12,242 nucleotides of DNA, taken from positions 1 to 12,242 of the forward strand of contig JADGCM010000042.1 in assembly GCA_015228995.1 (NCBI GenBank), read 5' to 3'. The position numbers and the translations under genes were made by a program. Source of the stretch: Magnetococcales bacterium (GTDB lineage: Bacteria > Pseudomonadota > Magnetococcia > Magnetococcales > JADGCH01). The notes under the pieces were generated by a model that ran no database searches, was not told the origin of the DNA, and saw only the letters and a program-made list of their open reading frames with translations. Of this stretch, positions 1 through 8,421 are shown in pieces; within the stretch, counting starts at the first letter, position 1; the number at the start of each line of letters is the position of its first letter.

Positions 1-1555
1 TTTGCTGGTGGCGATTGGCTTCAAGGAGATCGAAATTGGCTTTCCGGCTGCCTCGCGGGATGACTTTGAGTTTGCCCGTCGCTTGATTGAGGAGGATTGC
101 ATCCCAGAAGATGTTACGGTGCAGGTATTGGTGCAGGCACGCGAGCATCTGATCGAGCGCACCTTCGAGGCGTTGCGTGGGGTACGGCGGGCGGTGATCC
201 ACCTCTATAACTCCACTTCGCCCCTGCAACGCCGTGTGGTTTTTGGCATGGAACGACCGCAAATTATCGAACTGGCCCGCTCCGGTGCGGCCCAGATCGC
301 CGCTCAGGTGGAGGAATGGGCCAGAAAATACCCGGATACCGACATCCGGATGGAATACTCGCCCGAAAGTTTTTCAGCCACAGAGCTCGACTTCGCCCTA
401 GAGATTTCTGAAGCGGTGCTGGAGGTGTGGCAGGCGACACCAGCGCGGCCAATTATCCTCAACCTACCGGCTACAGTTGAGATGGCGACCCCTAATGTTT
501 ACGCCGATCAGATCGAATGGTTTGGGCGCCATTTATCCCAACGTGATCGTGCCATAATCAGCGTCCATGCCCATAACGATCGTGGCACAGCGGTAGCGGC
601 CACGGAACTGGCCTTGATGGCCGGTGCCGATCGCGTTGAGGGAACCTTGTTTGGTAATGGTGAACGCACCGGTAATGTTGATCTGCTGACGGTGGCGATG
701 AATTTATTTTCACAGGGGATTGATCCGCAGCTGGATTTTTCCGATATGAACCGCGTCACCGCACTCTATCGCGAGTGCGTCGGTATGGAGGTCTCGCCAC
801 GCCATCCCTATGCTGGGGAACTGGTGTTTACCGCCTTTTCTGGTTCGCACCAAGATGCCATTCGCAAGGGCATCGCCGCCCGCAAAAAACAGAAGAGCAG
901 CCGTTGGGAGGTACCCTATCTGCCCATTGATCCCGCCGATGTGGGACGGGCTTATGAGCCGGTGATCCGTATTAACAGTCAGTCGGGAAAAGGCGGTGTC
1001 ACCTTTGTGTTGGAAGACCGCTTTGGCTATCGACTACCGCGGCTACTACAGGTCGATTTTAGTCGGGTAGTACAAGAGCTGGCCGATGGTCGTGGCCGCG
1101 AATTAAAGCCGTCAGAGATTGAAAAGCTATTTCGCCAGACCTATATTGACCCAGTCGGACCCTTTCGGCTGGCCAGTTACGAACCAACCTCGGTGATCGT
1201 TGCCGATGGCGGCGATCAACACACCATCCGTGGCCTGATTGATATTGGCGGCAGACGGGTGTCGGTATCGGGTTCCGGTAACGGTCCCCTTAGTGCTTTT
1301 GTGGCAGCGTTGCAGCGTGCCTTTGGTCTGGACATCAAGGTGCTGGATTATGAACAACACGCCATGGGCGAAGGGGATCGGGCCGAGGCTGTGACCTACC
1401 TCCGCGCTGTGGTTAATGGGAGTAACGCCGCTTATGGCATCGGCAAACATGTCAACACCACCACCTCGGCGCTACAAGCGGTGATCCATGCCGTTAACCG
1501 CGCTGGGGATTGGTCGGATGACGAGGCTGCTTTTACCATTTTGGCAGATTCATAA
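1..1555 (+). CDS. leuA: 2-isopropylmalate synthase, long (type 2) form, 5' end cut off
   Basis: This enzyme condenses acetyl-CoA with 2-oxoisovalerate, the first committed step of leucine synthesis, in the cytoplasm. The frame is open to the left edge, so the TTG at base 2 is only the first visible codon. The early segment GFKEIEIGFPAAS normally follows the catalytic RDGNQ strand, so about 40-60 N-terminal residues, including that motif, lie outside. In the visible 517 residues, the TIM-barrel metal ligands HAHND are at 189-193 and GNGERTGN at 218-225, matching the second IPM/homocitrate synthase signature. SPRHPYAGELVF near 260-275 and HLYNSTSPLQRR near 67-78 are typical of the long yeast-like form. 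A C-terminal LeuA regulatory domain (about 385-505) implies leucine feedback inhibition. The stop lies 20 nt before the ABC ATPase start, with no terminator visible. The family call is secure; only the start is missing. Confidence 0.95.
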   Translation, partial: LLVAIGFKEIEIGFPAASRDDFEFARRLIEEDCIPEDVTVQVLVQAREHLIERTFEALRGVRRAVIHLYNSTSPLQRRVVFGMERPQIIELARSGAAQIAAQVEEWARKYPDTDIRMEYSPESFSATELDFALEISEAVLEVWQATPARPIILNLPATVEMATPNVYADQIEWFGRHLSQRDRAIISVHAHNDRGTAVAATELALMAGADRVEGTLFGNGERTGNVDLLTVAMNLFSQGIDPQLDFSDMNRVTALYRECVGMEVSPRHPYAGELVFTAFSGSHQDAIRKGIAARKKQKSSRWEVPYLPIDPADVGRAYEPVIRINSQSGKGGVTFVLEDRFGYRLPRLLQVDFSRVVQELADGRGRELKPSEIEKLFRQTYIDPVGPFRLASYEPTSVIVADGGDQHTIRGLIDIGGRRVSVSGSGNGPLSAFVAALQRAFGLDIKVLDYEQHAMGEGDRAEAVTYLRAVVNGSNAAYGIGKHVNTTTSALQAVIHAVNRAGDWSDDEAAFTILADS

Positions 1556-1575
1556 AAAGAGGAAGTGGGCAGACT

Positions 1576-2502
1576 ATGTCTGACTTGATGATCGAAATTA
1601 CCCAATTGAGCCGATTTTATGATCGCAAAAAAGTATTGGACCAAATCAACCTAGAGGTCAAACGCGGCGAGGTGATGGGATTTCTGGGACCGAATGGCGC
1701 TGGCAAGACTACGACGCTACGCATTTTAGCTGGCTTGCTGGCCCCCAATGAAGGATCGGTGCGCATTGCCGGTATTGACATTATGGAGCAACCGGTTGCG
1801 GCTCGAACTAAAATTGGCTTCCTGCCGGAATCTCCCCCCCTGTATGACGAAATGACGGTGCGAGAGTATTTGGTCTATTTGGCACAACTGCGTCAAGTCC
1901 CTAGTCAACAAGTTAACCAGGCAGTGGATCGGGCCATGGATCGTTGTGGTCTGACTGCGGTGGCCAATCGGCTGCTACGTAATCTTTCTAAAGGCTATCG
2001 TCAACGCTGCGGCATTGCCCAAGCCATTGTCCATAGCCCTGAGGTGGTGATTCTCGATGAGCCGACCGTTGGTCTGGATCCCATCCAAATACGCGAAATA
2101 CGAGGGTTGATTCGTGAGTTGGGCGGTGACCACTCGGTCATTTTATCGACCCACATTTTGCCAGAAGTGCAAATGACCTGTAACCGCGTTGCCTTGATTC
2201 ATAACGGCCGTATTGTGTTACAGGACTCTCTAGAGGGGTTAGAGCGCCATGCTCGCCGCGAACGCGGTTATCGTATTTGCTGGGAACATCCCCCTGATGA
2301 GGCGCTATTGCGTGGCATAGCGGGCATCGCCGAAGTCAGTGGCGATGGAACGGTATGGTCGGTTATCCCACTGGCTAGCGCCGATCCGATCCCAGAATTG
2401 GTACGACAATCGGTGGCACACGGTTGGGGGTTACGTGAATTAACACCGGTGACCCAATCGCTGGAAGAGATTTTTGTCCGTTTGGCGACCCAGGAGAATT
2501 AG
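1576..2502 (+). CDS. ABC transporter ATP-binding protein, GldA-like
   Basis: This is the nucleotide-binding subunit of an ABC-2 type transporter and would energise the permease encoded next. Walker A is GPNGAGKTT at residues 38-46, the signature is LSKGY at 137-141, Walker B is VVILDEP at 157-163, and the switch histidine is in STHIL (H193). The usual Q-loop glutamine is replaced by the GFLPE form (E85), as is common in the GldA/NosF-like branch. A C-terminal extension of about 90 residues beyond the core (from about 215) is also normal for that branch. Its 308 residues are a standard length. The start ATG has GAGGAAG upstream; a second in-frame ATG four codons later is possible. The substrate cannot be read from sequence. 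The order ATPase, permease, GldG-like, DUF4340 is a known conserved cassette outside gliding Bacteroidetes, so the gliding name does not imply gliding motility here. Confidence 0.93.
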   Translation: MSDLMIEITQLSRFYDRKKVLDQINLEVKRGEVMGFLGPNGAGKTTTLRILAGLLAPNEGSVRIAGIDIMEQPVAARTKIGFLPESPPLYDEMTVREYLVYLAQLRQVPSQQVNQAVDRAMDRCGLTAVANRLLRNLSKGYRQRCGIAQAIVHSPEVVILDEPTVGLDPIQIREIRGLIRELGGDHSVILSTHILPEVQMTCNRVALIHNGRIVLQDSLEGLERHARRERGYRICWEHPPDEALLRGIAGIAEVSGDGTVWSVIPLASADPIPELVRQSVAHGWGLRELTPVTQSLEEIFVRLATQEN

Positions 2503-2505
2503 ACG

Positions 2506-3279
2506 ATGTTACGTCCCATTGTGACCATTGCCTTGCGTGAATGGCGTTCCATGTTTCTGTCCCCTCTAGCTTGGACACTGATCGGGGTACTATTTGCCAT
2601 TGTCTCTTACATGTTCGTCGGCGCCATCTCCCGTTACCACGAACAACAATTCGCTTACGGCTCTTTTGGTGGCGGCGCCAGCCAGTTACCACTGACCGAT
2701 ATGGTGGTGGCGCCGATGTTTGGTAACGTCGCGGTGCTGTTGTTATTGGTCCTGCCGCTCATCACCATGCGACTGTTGGCAGATGAAAAGAGGCATGGTA
2801 GCTGGCCGGCGTTGGCCTCTTCCCCAATCACGGCGGGTCAAATTGTGTTGGGTAAATATGGTGGTCTGCTGTTATTCTTGATGATGTCGGTGGGTTTACT
2901 ATCGTTACCAGCTTGGTTACTATTTGGTTTTGGCCACCCGGACGGAGGCCAGATTTTATCCGGATTGATCGGGCTGCTATTGGTATCGGCAACGTTTGGC
3001 GCCATTGGTTTAGCGGCCTCCAGTGCCACCGATAATCCGATGGTGGCGGCGATCACCACCTTTGGTATGCTGTTGTTACTCTGGATTGCCTCCTGGACCG
3101 GTGAAGCGGCTGGTGACCGTATCGAAAAAATACTTTCCTATCTGTCTCTAATCAATCATTACGAAAATTTTCTCAAAGGGGTGATCAGCAGTGCCGATCT
3201 GAGTTATTTTCTCCTCTGCTCGGCGGCCGGGCTATTGTACGCACGGCAGCGCTTGGTCACGGAGCGGATTTCAGCATGA
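2506..3279 (+). CDS. ABC-2 type permease, GldF-like
   Basis: This is the inner-membrane subunit that should pair with the preceding ATPase. Its 257 residues contain about six hydrophobic segments, near 22-43, 71-92, 118-141, 150-172, 178-198 and 232-247. The cytoplasmic N-terminus has the ALREWRSMFLSP stretch typical of ABC-2 permeases. The loop MRLLADEKRHGS (88-99) corresponds to the conserved R-x-x-A/E-E-K-R segment that contacts the ATPase, and INHYENFLKGVI (216-227) is also characteristic of this family. The start ATG is 3 nt after the ATPase stop, with AGGAG inside the end of that gene. Its stop overlaps the next start in an ATGA, implying translational coupling. The cargo is unknown. 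Confidence 0.9.
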   Translation: MLRPIVTIALREWRSMFLSPLAWTLIGVLFAIVSYMFVGAISRYHEQQFAYGSFGGGASQLPLTDMVVAPMFGNVAVLLLLVLPLITMRLLADEKRHGSWPALASSPITAGQIVLGKYGGLLLFLMMSVGLLSLPAWLLFGFGHPDGGQILSGLIGLLLVSATFGAIGLAASSATDNPMVAAITTFGMLLLLWIASWTGEAAGDRIEKILSYLSLINHYENFLKGVISSADLSYFLLCSAAGLLYARQRLVTERISA

Positions 3280-4592
3280 AAGCACTACAAAACCATACCA
3301 CAACGCTGTTGCTGCTGTTGTTACTGATCGTATTGGCTTACGCCAGCAATCGCTATCAGGTCCACTGGGATTGGACCTCGGAAAAACGCCGTTCCTTGTC
3401 GGAACAGACGGTCAAGGCGGTACGCGAATTACCGACCGACGTCAGTGCCACTATTTTCTTCCGTAAGAGCGATGGTGAGGATCAACGGGCACTGGCCATG
3501 GAGCTGCTGCAACAGTACCAGGTCATCAACCCCAAGCTGGAGATTCGTTCTATCGATGTCGCCCTAGATCCAGCAGCCGCCCGCCAGGCCGAGATCACCA
3601 CCAATGGCACGGTGGTGTTACGTACGGCAGATAAAAACGAAAAAGTGACCGAACTCAGCGAAGAGGCGTTGACCAACGCCCTGATTCGCTTGACCCGTGG
3701 TGGCAAGAAGCAGGTGCGTTTTATCATCGGCCACGGCGAGCCAACGCTGTCCGGTAAAACAGCACAAGGACTGGATGTCGGGGTTGCGTTATTAAAAGGT
3801 GAGGGTTATCAGGTTGATACCCTCAATTTAGCCACCACAGAACAAATTCCGGCCGACACCACGGTGGTTATTTTGGCTGGCAGCCGCAAGGCGTTGTTAC
3901 CCATTGAACAAGAACGTCTGACCACTTGGTTGGCTGATAAAGGGCGTCTGTTGTTATTGAGTGATCCAGACACCACCAGTGGTTTAGAAGAGGCGATGCA
4001 GTCACGTGGGCTGCGTTGGCAAAAGGGGTTGGTGATTGATCCGGTGGCACGTCTGTTTGGCGGTGGCCCGACGACACCGCTGGTCAGCCAATATGATCCG
4101 AGCCATGCTATTACCAAAAATTTGACCTCGGCCTCGTTTTTCCCGGAGGCTCGGGCTTTGTTAACAGATAGCTCGGTTACCGGAGTCCAGATGACGCGCT
4201 TGTTGTCTGCGGCCGACAAAGGCTGGGTGGAGACCGGCGACCTCGCCAGTGGTCAGGTGGAATTCAACCCCGATAACGATGTCAAGGGGCCAGTGGTACT
4301 GGGAGTGGCGCTCGAACAGGGTAAACAGCGTTGGGTGGTAGTGGGCGACTCCGACTTTATTACCAACAGCTACATCAACTTTTCTGGTAATAGCGACCTA
4401 TTCCTCAATATGGTACGCTGGTTAGCTGAGGATGAGAATTTCATCGCCATCAAACCGAAAAAGATCAATGATGCTGGGCTGATGTTACAAGGCAGCACGC
4501 TGTTATTTATCTTCTGGATATTGGTATTGGTCGTGCCACTGACCTTGATCGGTACCGGGGTCATGATCTGGCGCCGTCGTCGTCAACAATAG
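3276..4592 (+). CDS. GldG-like ABC auxiliary protein, membrane-anchored
   Basis: This belongs to the GldG / ABC_transp_aux type of proteins encoded beside GldA/GldF-like transporters. It has an N-terminal membrane segment (about 9-24, leucine-rich), a large extracytoplasmic domain, a C-terminal membrane segment (about 411-433) and a basic RRRRQQ tail that would sit in the cytoplasm. Diagnostic motifs are DWTSEKRRSLS (32-42), IGHGEP (151-156), a run of LLLLSDPD, and the late segment around GDSDFITNSYINFSGNSD. The 438 residues match the bacterial fused form. The start overlaps the permease stop (ATGA). The family is thought to assist an ABC complex, but its biochemical function is not established, and nothing here shows a catalytic residue set. 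Confidence 0.88.
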   Translation: MKALQNHTTTLLLLLLLIVLAYASNRYQVHWDWTSEKRRSLSEQTVKAVRELPTDVSATIFFRKSDGEDQRALAMELLQQYQVINPKLEIRSIDVALDPAAARQAEITTNGTVVLRTADKNEKVTELSEEALTNALIRLTRGGKKQVRFIIGHGEPTLSGKTAQGLDVGVALLKGEGYQVDTLNLATTEQIPADTTVVILAGSRKALLPIEQERLTTWLADKGRLLLLSDPDTTSGLEEAMQSRGLRWQKGLVIDPVARLFGGGPTTPLVSQYDPSHAITKNLTSASFFPEARALLTDSSVTGVQMTRLLSAADKGWVETGDLASGQVEFNPDNDVKGPVVLGVALEQGKQRWVVVGDSDFITNSYINFSGNSDLFLNMVRWLAEDENFIAIKPKKINDAGLMLQGSTLLFIFWILVLVVPLTLIGTGVMIWRRRRQQ

Positions 4593-4605
4593 TGAGGGTT
4601 GCACG

Positions 4606-5952
4606 ATGATGATTGCCAAGGGATGGGGTGTCAACGTCCTATTGACCGTGTTGGTGTTGGTCGGTGGCGGCGGTTTATGGCTGGCTGATACGATTGACGA
4701 ACAGCACAAGGCCGAGGACAAGGCCCAGCGGTTGCTCTGTACACTGAAACCAGAACAACTCAAATCGTTGCAATTTCGTGGTAAGGATGGGCAACAGGTC
4801 AGCCTCGAACGTCAGGAGGGTCAGTGGCGCATTGTTAAGCCGCAGCTCTGGCGAACCGACGGCCAAGCGGTGCAGCGTTTATTGGAGATCGTAACCCGTC
4901 ATTATGAGCGGGTGGTGGTCGAGCGTCCCGATCAAAAGGCCCTACAGCCCTTTGGGTTGGATACGCCGCAAGCCATTTTGACTTTGGAGCCCGAAGCCCC
5001 CTTGCCCGCTTGGCAGATTCGCATCGGCGAGACCGTGCCCGCTAGCGATAGTCGTTATGCCCAACTGGGCGAACAGGGCGCCGTGGTAACACTCGCCAAA
5101 GCGGATAGTGCCAACCTAATACAAGCCAGTCAGGATCTGCGTGATTCCCATTTGACGACGACACGCCAGGGTGAAGCCGTGCAACAGCTGGCGTTACAAC
5201 GCGATGCAGCAAAAGGCAGCTTGGAATTAACCAAAGAGGAGTCAACTCAACAGTGGCGGCTGCTGCAACCCTGGGCAGATGGTGCCGATAGCAGCCGCGT
5301 CCGGCGTTGGTTGGATACCTTACTGGCCTATAGCGGCCATCATTTTAAGCCGTTACCTGAACCAATCAGCCAGCGCCCACCAAACTGGACCTTGACGATC
5401 AAAGCCGCTGATCGTGCCGCTGATCGGGTTACCATCTGGCGTTATGAGGGAGAATTATTAGCGCAACGCCAAGGTGAGCCAGACGCTTTGGTGCTCGATA
5501 ATTATTTACTGGAGGAGCTAGATCGCCAAGCACTGGATTTGGTGGCGTTGCGACCGCTCGGTGAGGATGTTGATGTCGATGGTTTGACCCTGCTCTATCA
5601 GGGGCGTCAGTTCAACGCCGATAAAGTTGGGGAGGCCAAGTCGATGCGGTGGCCAGTAGCGGCCTGGGATACCATCGAAGAAGCGTTGACCCGTCCGGCT
5701 CAGGAGGCGTTATTGCCCGTGACAACGACGGAGCCCCCCTCAATAATGGTGACAGTCGGCAGTGGTTCGGAGCGGGTGTTCCCATTCTGGCGCTGGCAAG
5801 AGGGCCGTTATCGCATCGCCCCGCCTGGGCGTCCGGTCCATCTTGGCTTATCGCGGGCACAATCGGCCTCATTGGACGATGCCCTTAAGGCCCTAACTGT
5901 GGAGAACAAAGAAACGGTTACAGCACCGCCAGCAGCGGTCGATAAGAAGTAG
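4606..5952 (+). CDS. DUF4340 domain-containing membrane-anchored protein
   Basis: This is the usual fourth member of the GldA/F/G-like cassette and has no assigned reaction. It has an N-terminal membrane anchor (about residues 7-27, rich in V, L and G), followed by about 420 residues of extracytoplasmic sequence. That part shows the repeating DUF4340 pattern of strand pairs. One example is VSLERQEGQWRIVKPQ near 62-77, repeated later as ELTKEESTQQWRLLQPW. This is consistent with tandem copies of the same fold. The tail is alanine/proline-rich. The start is one of two adjacent ATGs, 13 nt after the GldG-like stop, with GAGGG upstream. I infer it works with the transporter at the periplasmic face; the assignment rests on context plus the repeated W-R-I/L-x-x-P pattern. 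Confidence 0.82.
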   Translation: MMIAKGWGVNVLLTVLVLVGGGGLWLADTIDEQHKAEDKAQRLLCTLKPEQLKSLQFRGKDGQQVSLERQEGQWRIVKPQLWRTDGQAVQRLLEIVTRHYERVVVERPDQKALQPFGLDTPQAILTLEPEAPLPAWQIRIGETVPASDSRYAQLGEQGAVVTLAKADSANLIQASQDLRDSHLTTTRQGEAVQQLALQRDAAKGSLELTKEESTQQWRLLQPWADGADSSRVRRWLDTLLAYSGHHFKPLPEPISQRPPNWTLTIKAADRAADRVTIWRYEGELLAQRQGEPDALVLDNYLLEELDRQALDLVALRPLGEDVDVDGLTLLYQGRQFNADKVGEAKSMRWPVAAWDTIEEALTRPAQEALLPVTTTEPPSIMVTVGSGSERVFPFWRWQEGRYRIAPPGRPVHLGLSRAQSASLDDALKALTVENKETVTAPPAAVDKK

Positions 5953-5991
5953 GAGAATCGAGTTTAGGCGAACACCAAGGAGGGTTATCGC

Positions 5992-6552
5992 ATGGCACAA
6001 GTCAATCTAGCAAATGATTGGATCCCGCTGCAAGATTATCATGTCAAGCAGGTCAGGCGACCCGTAAAACGGGTCCAAGAGTCCGACTTTAAGATGCCGC
6101 CACCACCGGATTTGTGGGTGTCTTGGAGCGATCATTTCCTGCACGGCAAACGGCGCAGTCGTTTGTCGGACAGTGTTGCTGCTGAACACGCCAAACAGCA
6201 GCCCGCCCCCTCATCAACACCATCGCAACTACCTCCCGAAGCCAGAGTCACCGTCCAACAAGCGGTTGAGCAGGTATTTGCACCCTTGGCACGCGAGGCC
6301 AGCAGTGTCAACCGTCGTTTAGATCGCATGCTGGGAGATTGCCGGCGTCACCACGGCGCTGGCCGCTTCTCAGACGCCCAGTGGCAGCAGTGTCAACACG
6401 ATATGGAACAGATTCGTGAGCAGTTTGCACGCGACGGCGACACCGTTGCCCATTGGTTCCTGGATCATTTCTTTCGTGTTTTTGAAGACCTAGCCGAGCT
6501 GCAGGCTAAAATGGACAACAAACGGCGGCCTTCTGCTTACAAACGTACCTAG
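5992..6552 (+). CDS. Hypothetical protein, 186 aa, proline-rich hinge and helical C-terminal half
   Basis: I do not recognise the family. It is very likely expressed: AAGGAGG lies 8-9 nt before the ATG, the best ribosome site in the window, and the gene sits in a tight plus-strand string. There is no signal peptide or membrane segment, so it should be cytoplasmic. The N-terminal third is basic with a short motif KMPPPPDLWVSWSDHF (34-49). A proline/serine-rich linker spans about 68-83. The rest is predicted helical and heptad-rich (about 86-175), with cysteines at 117 and 134 and an aromatic patch AHWFLDHFFRVF (153-164). The tail is basic. It could be an adaptor or scaffold, but no function can be read. 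The stop overlaps the next gene's GTG by one base (TAGTG). Confidence 0.75.
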   Translation: MAQVNLANDWIPLQDYHVKQVRRPVKRVQESDFKMPPPPDLWVSWSDHFLHGKRRSRLSDSVAAEHAKQQPAPSSTPSQLPPEARVTVQQAVEQVFAPLAREASSVNRRLDRMLGDCRRHHGAGRFSDAQWQQCQHDMEQIREQFARDGDTVAHWFLDHFFRVFEDLAELQAKMDNKRRPSAYKRT

Positions 6553-7250
6553 TGTGTTTAATCTCCATGTCGTCTGAGATCGGCCTATTGCTGGTACATG
6601 GCTGGGGCTGCGGCCCAGGTATCTGGCGCCCCTTGATGCGGCACTTCCCAGGTCATCCCGTGTGCCGGCCTGACTTGGGCTTTTTCGGCGCTAGGGCTGG
6701 ATCTGTCCCGTCAACAGGGGAATGGGTCGCCATCGGCCATTCGTTGGGTTTTTTGTGGTTATTGACACAACTACCATTGGCACCGCCACCGTTGATCCGG
6801 GCTCTGGTAGCCATCAATGGCTTCAGCCGCTTCAGCCACACCAGCGATTTTCCGCAAGGCGTGCCGCTGCCGATATTGCGACGGATGATGACGAAACTCC
6901 GACAACAACCAAGCAGCGTCCTCTACGACTTTCTACAGCGTAGTGGCTGGGCTAGCGGTCATGGCGTAGCGCCCATAACAGCCACCAACCCTGACATAGA
7001 GGCACTCGCACAAGGGCTCTGTTGGTTGATGGAATGGGACGGTCGCCCCGTGATCAATCGGCTAACAACACTACCTTTGTTGGTTCTGGCAGCGCAAGAT
7101 GACCAGATCGTACCGCCGCCCCTAACCGAAGCGGCTTTTGCTGCTACTCCCATTAATTGGTCAGCAACAGGGGGCCATTTACTGCCGCTCACCCGCTCCG
7201 ACTGGTGCGCGTTGCAACTGCGCCTCTTGCTACGCACCTTAGCACCTTAG
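6552..7250 (+). CDS. Alpha/beta hydrolase, BioH-like carboxylesterase
   Basis: This is a serine hydrolase with the alpha/beta fold and no secretion signal. Numbering from the GTG start, the oxyanion-hole motif is HGWGCGPGIW (16-25), very like BioH. The nucleophile elbow is GHSLG (S64), the acid is D184 in QDDQIVP, and the base is H209 in GGHLLP. All three catalytic residues are present. BioH removes the methyl ester from pimeloyl-ACP in biotin synthesis; at 232 residues this protein is slightly short for BioH (about 255), and no bioC, bioF or bioA gene is in view, so the substrate is unproven. The start is uncertain: GTG at 6552 overlaps the previous stop, while ATG at 6567 also leaves the fold intact, and neither has a clear ribosome site. 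The gene is convergent with phaC. Confidence 0.8.
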   Translation: MCLISMSSEIGLLLVHGWGCGPGIWRPLMRHFPGHPVCRPDLGFFGARAGSVPSTGEWVAIGHSLGFLWLLTQLPLAPPPLIRALVAINGFSRFSHTSDFPQGVPLPILRRMMTKLRQQPSSVLYDFLQRSGWASGHGVAPITATNPDIEALAQGLCWLMEWDGRPVINRLTTLPLLVLAAQDDQIVPPPLTEAAFAATPINWSATGGHLLPLTRSDWCALQLRLLLRTLAP

Positions 7251-7252
7251 AC

Positions 7253-7300
7253 AAAAAAAAGGAGATGTCAGACCTTCGACCAGCGAAGCTGCCCATCTCC
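7253..7300 (-). terminator. Intrinsic terminator of the phasin-phaE-phaC operon
   Basis: On the minus strand, 57 nt after the phaC stop, a 7-bp stem GGAGATG / CATCTCC (plus coordinates 7294-7300 and 7261-7267) is followed directly by eight T residues (7253-7260). Inside the loop is a second short stem CTTCG / CGAAG (7284-7288 with 7274-7278), giving a stacked hairpin. The T-run lies only on the phaC side, so it is a one-way terminator. It begins 2 nt after the stop of the convergent BioH-like gene, and no equivalent signal follows on the plus strand. Confidence 0.85.
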
Positions 7301-7356
7301 CGCTCCGTCATCGCAAAACGGATCCATTCGGGCCAATCATGGCCCACTACCAACTA

Positions 7357-8421
7357 TCAGTTCTTCTCGCGTAACCAACGTGCGATGGATGGCGGCACTT
7401 CCTTTTGGGCACGGCTGCCAACATAGATACCGATATGCCCGCCCTTAAAGGCCAACTCGGTATAATCGCGATCCGTGACAAAACGACGCAGCGCCTTGGA
7501 CGAGTCGGGAGGAACCAAATGATCCTCAGTGGCGTAGACATTCAGTAATGGCATGCTCAGATTTTCCAAACGCACCGGATGGTTACCGATTTCAAGATCG
7601 CCCTTCACCAGCGCGTTGCGCTGATAAAAATTCTTAATGAACTCTCGGAATGCCTCACCAGCTTGGTTAGGACTATCGTTGATCCACTTTTCCATGCGCA
7701 AGAAATTAGTCAACTTCTCCTTATCGGTCATCAGCGAGACCATGTCGACATACTTCTGCCCGGTAAGCTGAAACGGTTTCATTGACACGAAAGTCATGTT
7801 CAGCAAATCACCGGAAATATTGCCCATGGTATCGACCAACAGATCGACATCCAACTTTTGCGCCCAGTGACTCAGCAAATTACCAGACGTATGGAAGTCA
7901 ATCGGTGTCACCATGGTCACCAAGGCGCGCACCTTTTGCGGATGCATGGCACTGTAGCAGAGGCTGAAAGTACCACCTTGACAAATACCCAACATGTTTA
8001 TACTAGATAATTGATGGCGCTTGCCAATCTCATTAACGGCCCGATGAATATAGCCATTGATGTAGTCATCCAGCCCCAGGAACCGATCCGAAGCGTCCGG
8101 ATAGCCCCAGTCGATCAAATAGATGTCAAGACCGGCATCCAACAGGGTGCGGATGGTAGAACGATCCTCCTGCAGATCGGCCATGTAAGGACGATTAACC
8201 AGAGCGTAGACAATTAACAACGGTACCGGATGCGGTTTAGCCACCCGAGGTGCAAAATGGTACAAGACCATTTTATCTTCGCGATAGACCTCTTCTTTAG
8301 CGCTGGCACCGACTGTCACCTCACCGATATTTCCCAGGACCTGCAAACCATCGGCAAGACTCTGGTTGAATTGCACCAGCTCATTGACAGCACCTTCAGG
8401 GGTGATGGCGAACGATATCAT
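7357..8421 (-). CDS. phaC: Class III PHA synthase, catalytic subunit
   Basis: PhaC polymerises (R)-3-hydroxyacyl-CoA, mainly 3-hydroxybutyryl-CoA, into polyester at the granule surface as a complex with PhaE. Its 354 residues are the class III length (classes I and II are about 560-600). The lipase-like box is GICQGG with nucleophile C147; the acid is D300 in YATEDHLVPP and the base H329 in FKGGHIG. Each lies exactly two residues before the numbers I recall for the A. vinosum enzyme (C149, D302, H331), so the core has no internal indel relative to it. DWGYPD (104-109) and GICQGG are family hallmarks. The ATG overlaps the phaE stop (ATGA), and AAAGGAG lies 8 nt upstream within phaE, so translation should be coupled. 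A T-tailed terminator follows. It is intact and probably active. Confidence 0.97.
   Translation of the reverse strand: MISFAITPEGAVNELVQFNQSLADGLQVLGNIGEVTVGASAKEEVYREDKMVLYHFAPRVAKPHPVPLLIVYALVNRPYMADLQEDRSTIRTLLDAGLDIYLIDWGYPDASDRFLGLDDYINGYIHRAVNEIGKRHQLSSINMLGICQGGTFSLCYSAMHPQKVRALVTMVTPIDFHTSGNLLSHWAQKLDVDLLVDTMGNISGDLLNMTFVSMKPFQLTGQKYVDMVSLMTDKEKLTNFLRMEKWINDSPNQAGEAFREFIKNFYQRNALVKGDLEIGNHPVRLENLSMPLLNVYATEDHLVPPDSSKALRRFVTDRDYTELAFKGGHIGIYVGSRAQKEVPPSIARWLREKN

Noticed and set aside
1576..4592. Gliding-motility genes proper
   Set aside because: Only the GldA/F/G-like transporter part is present and the rest of the window is not Bacteroidetes-like; this cassette is widespread in non-gliding Pseudomonadota.
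7782..8217. Plus-strand frames within phaC (and similar ones in phaE) as possible overlapping genes
   Set aside because: They lie opposite fully conserved PhaC/PhaE coding sequence, have no ribosome sites and encode nothing recognisable. They are codon-bias shadows.
7357..8421. Alternative identity of PhaC as a generic alpha/beta hydrolase or depolymerase
   Set aside because: A cysteine nucleophile in GICQGG, correctly spaced Asp and His, and the overlapping PhaE gene establish a class III polymerase.
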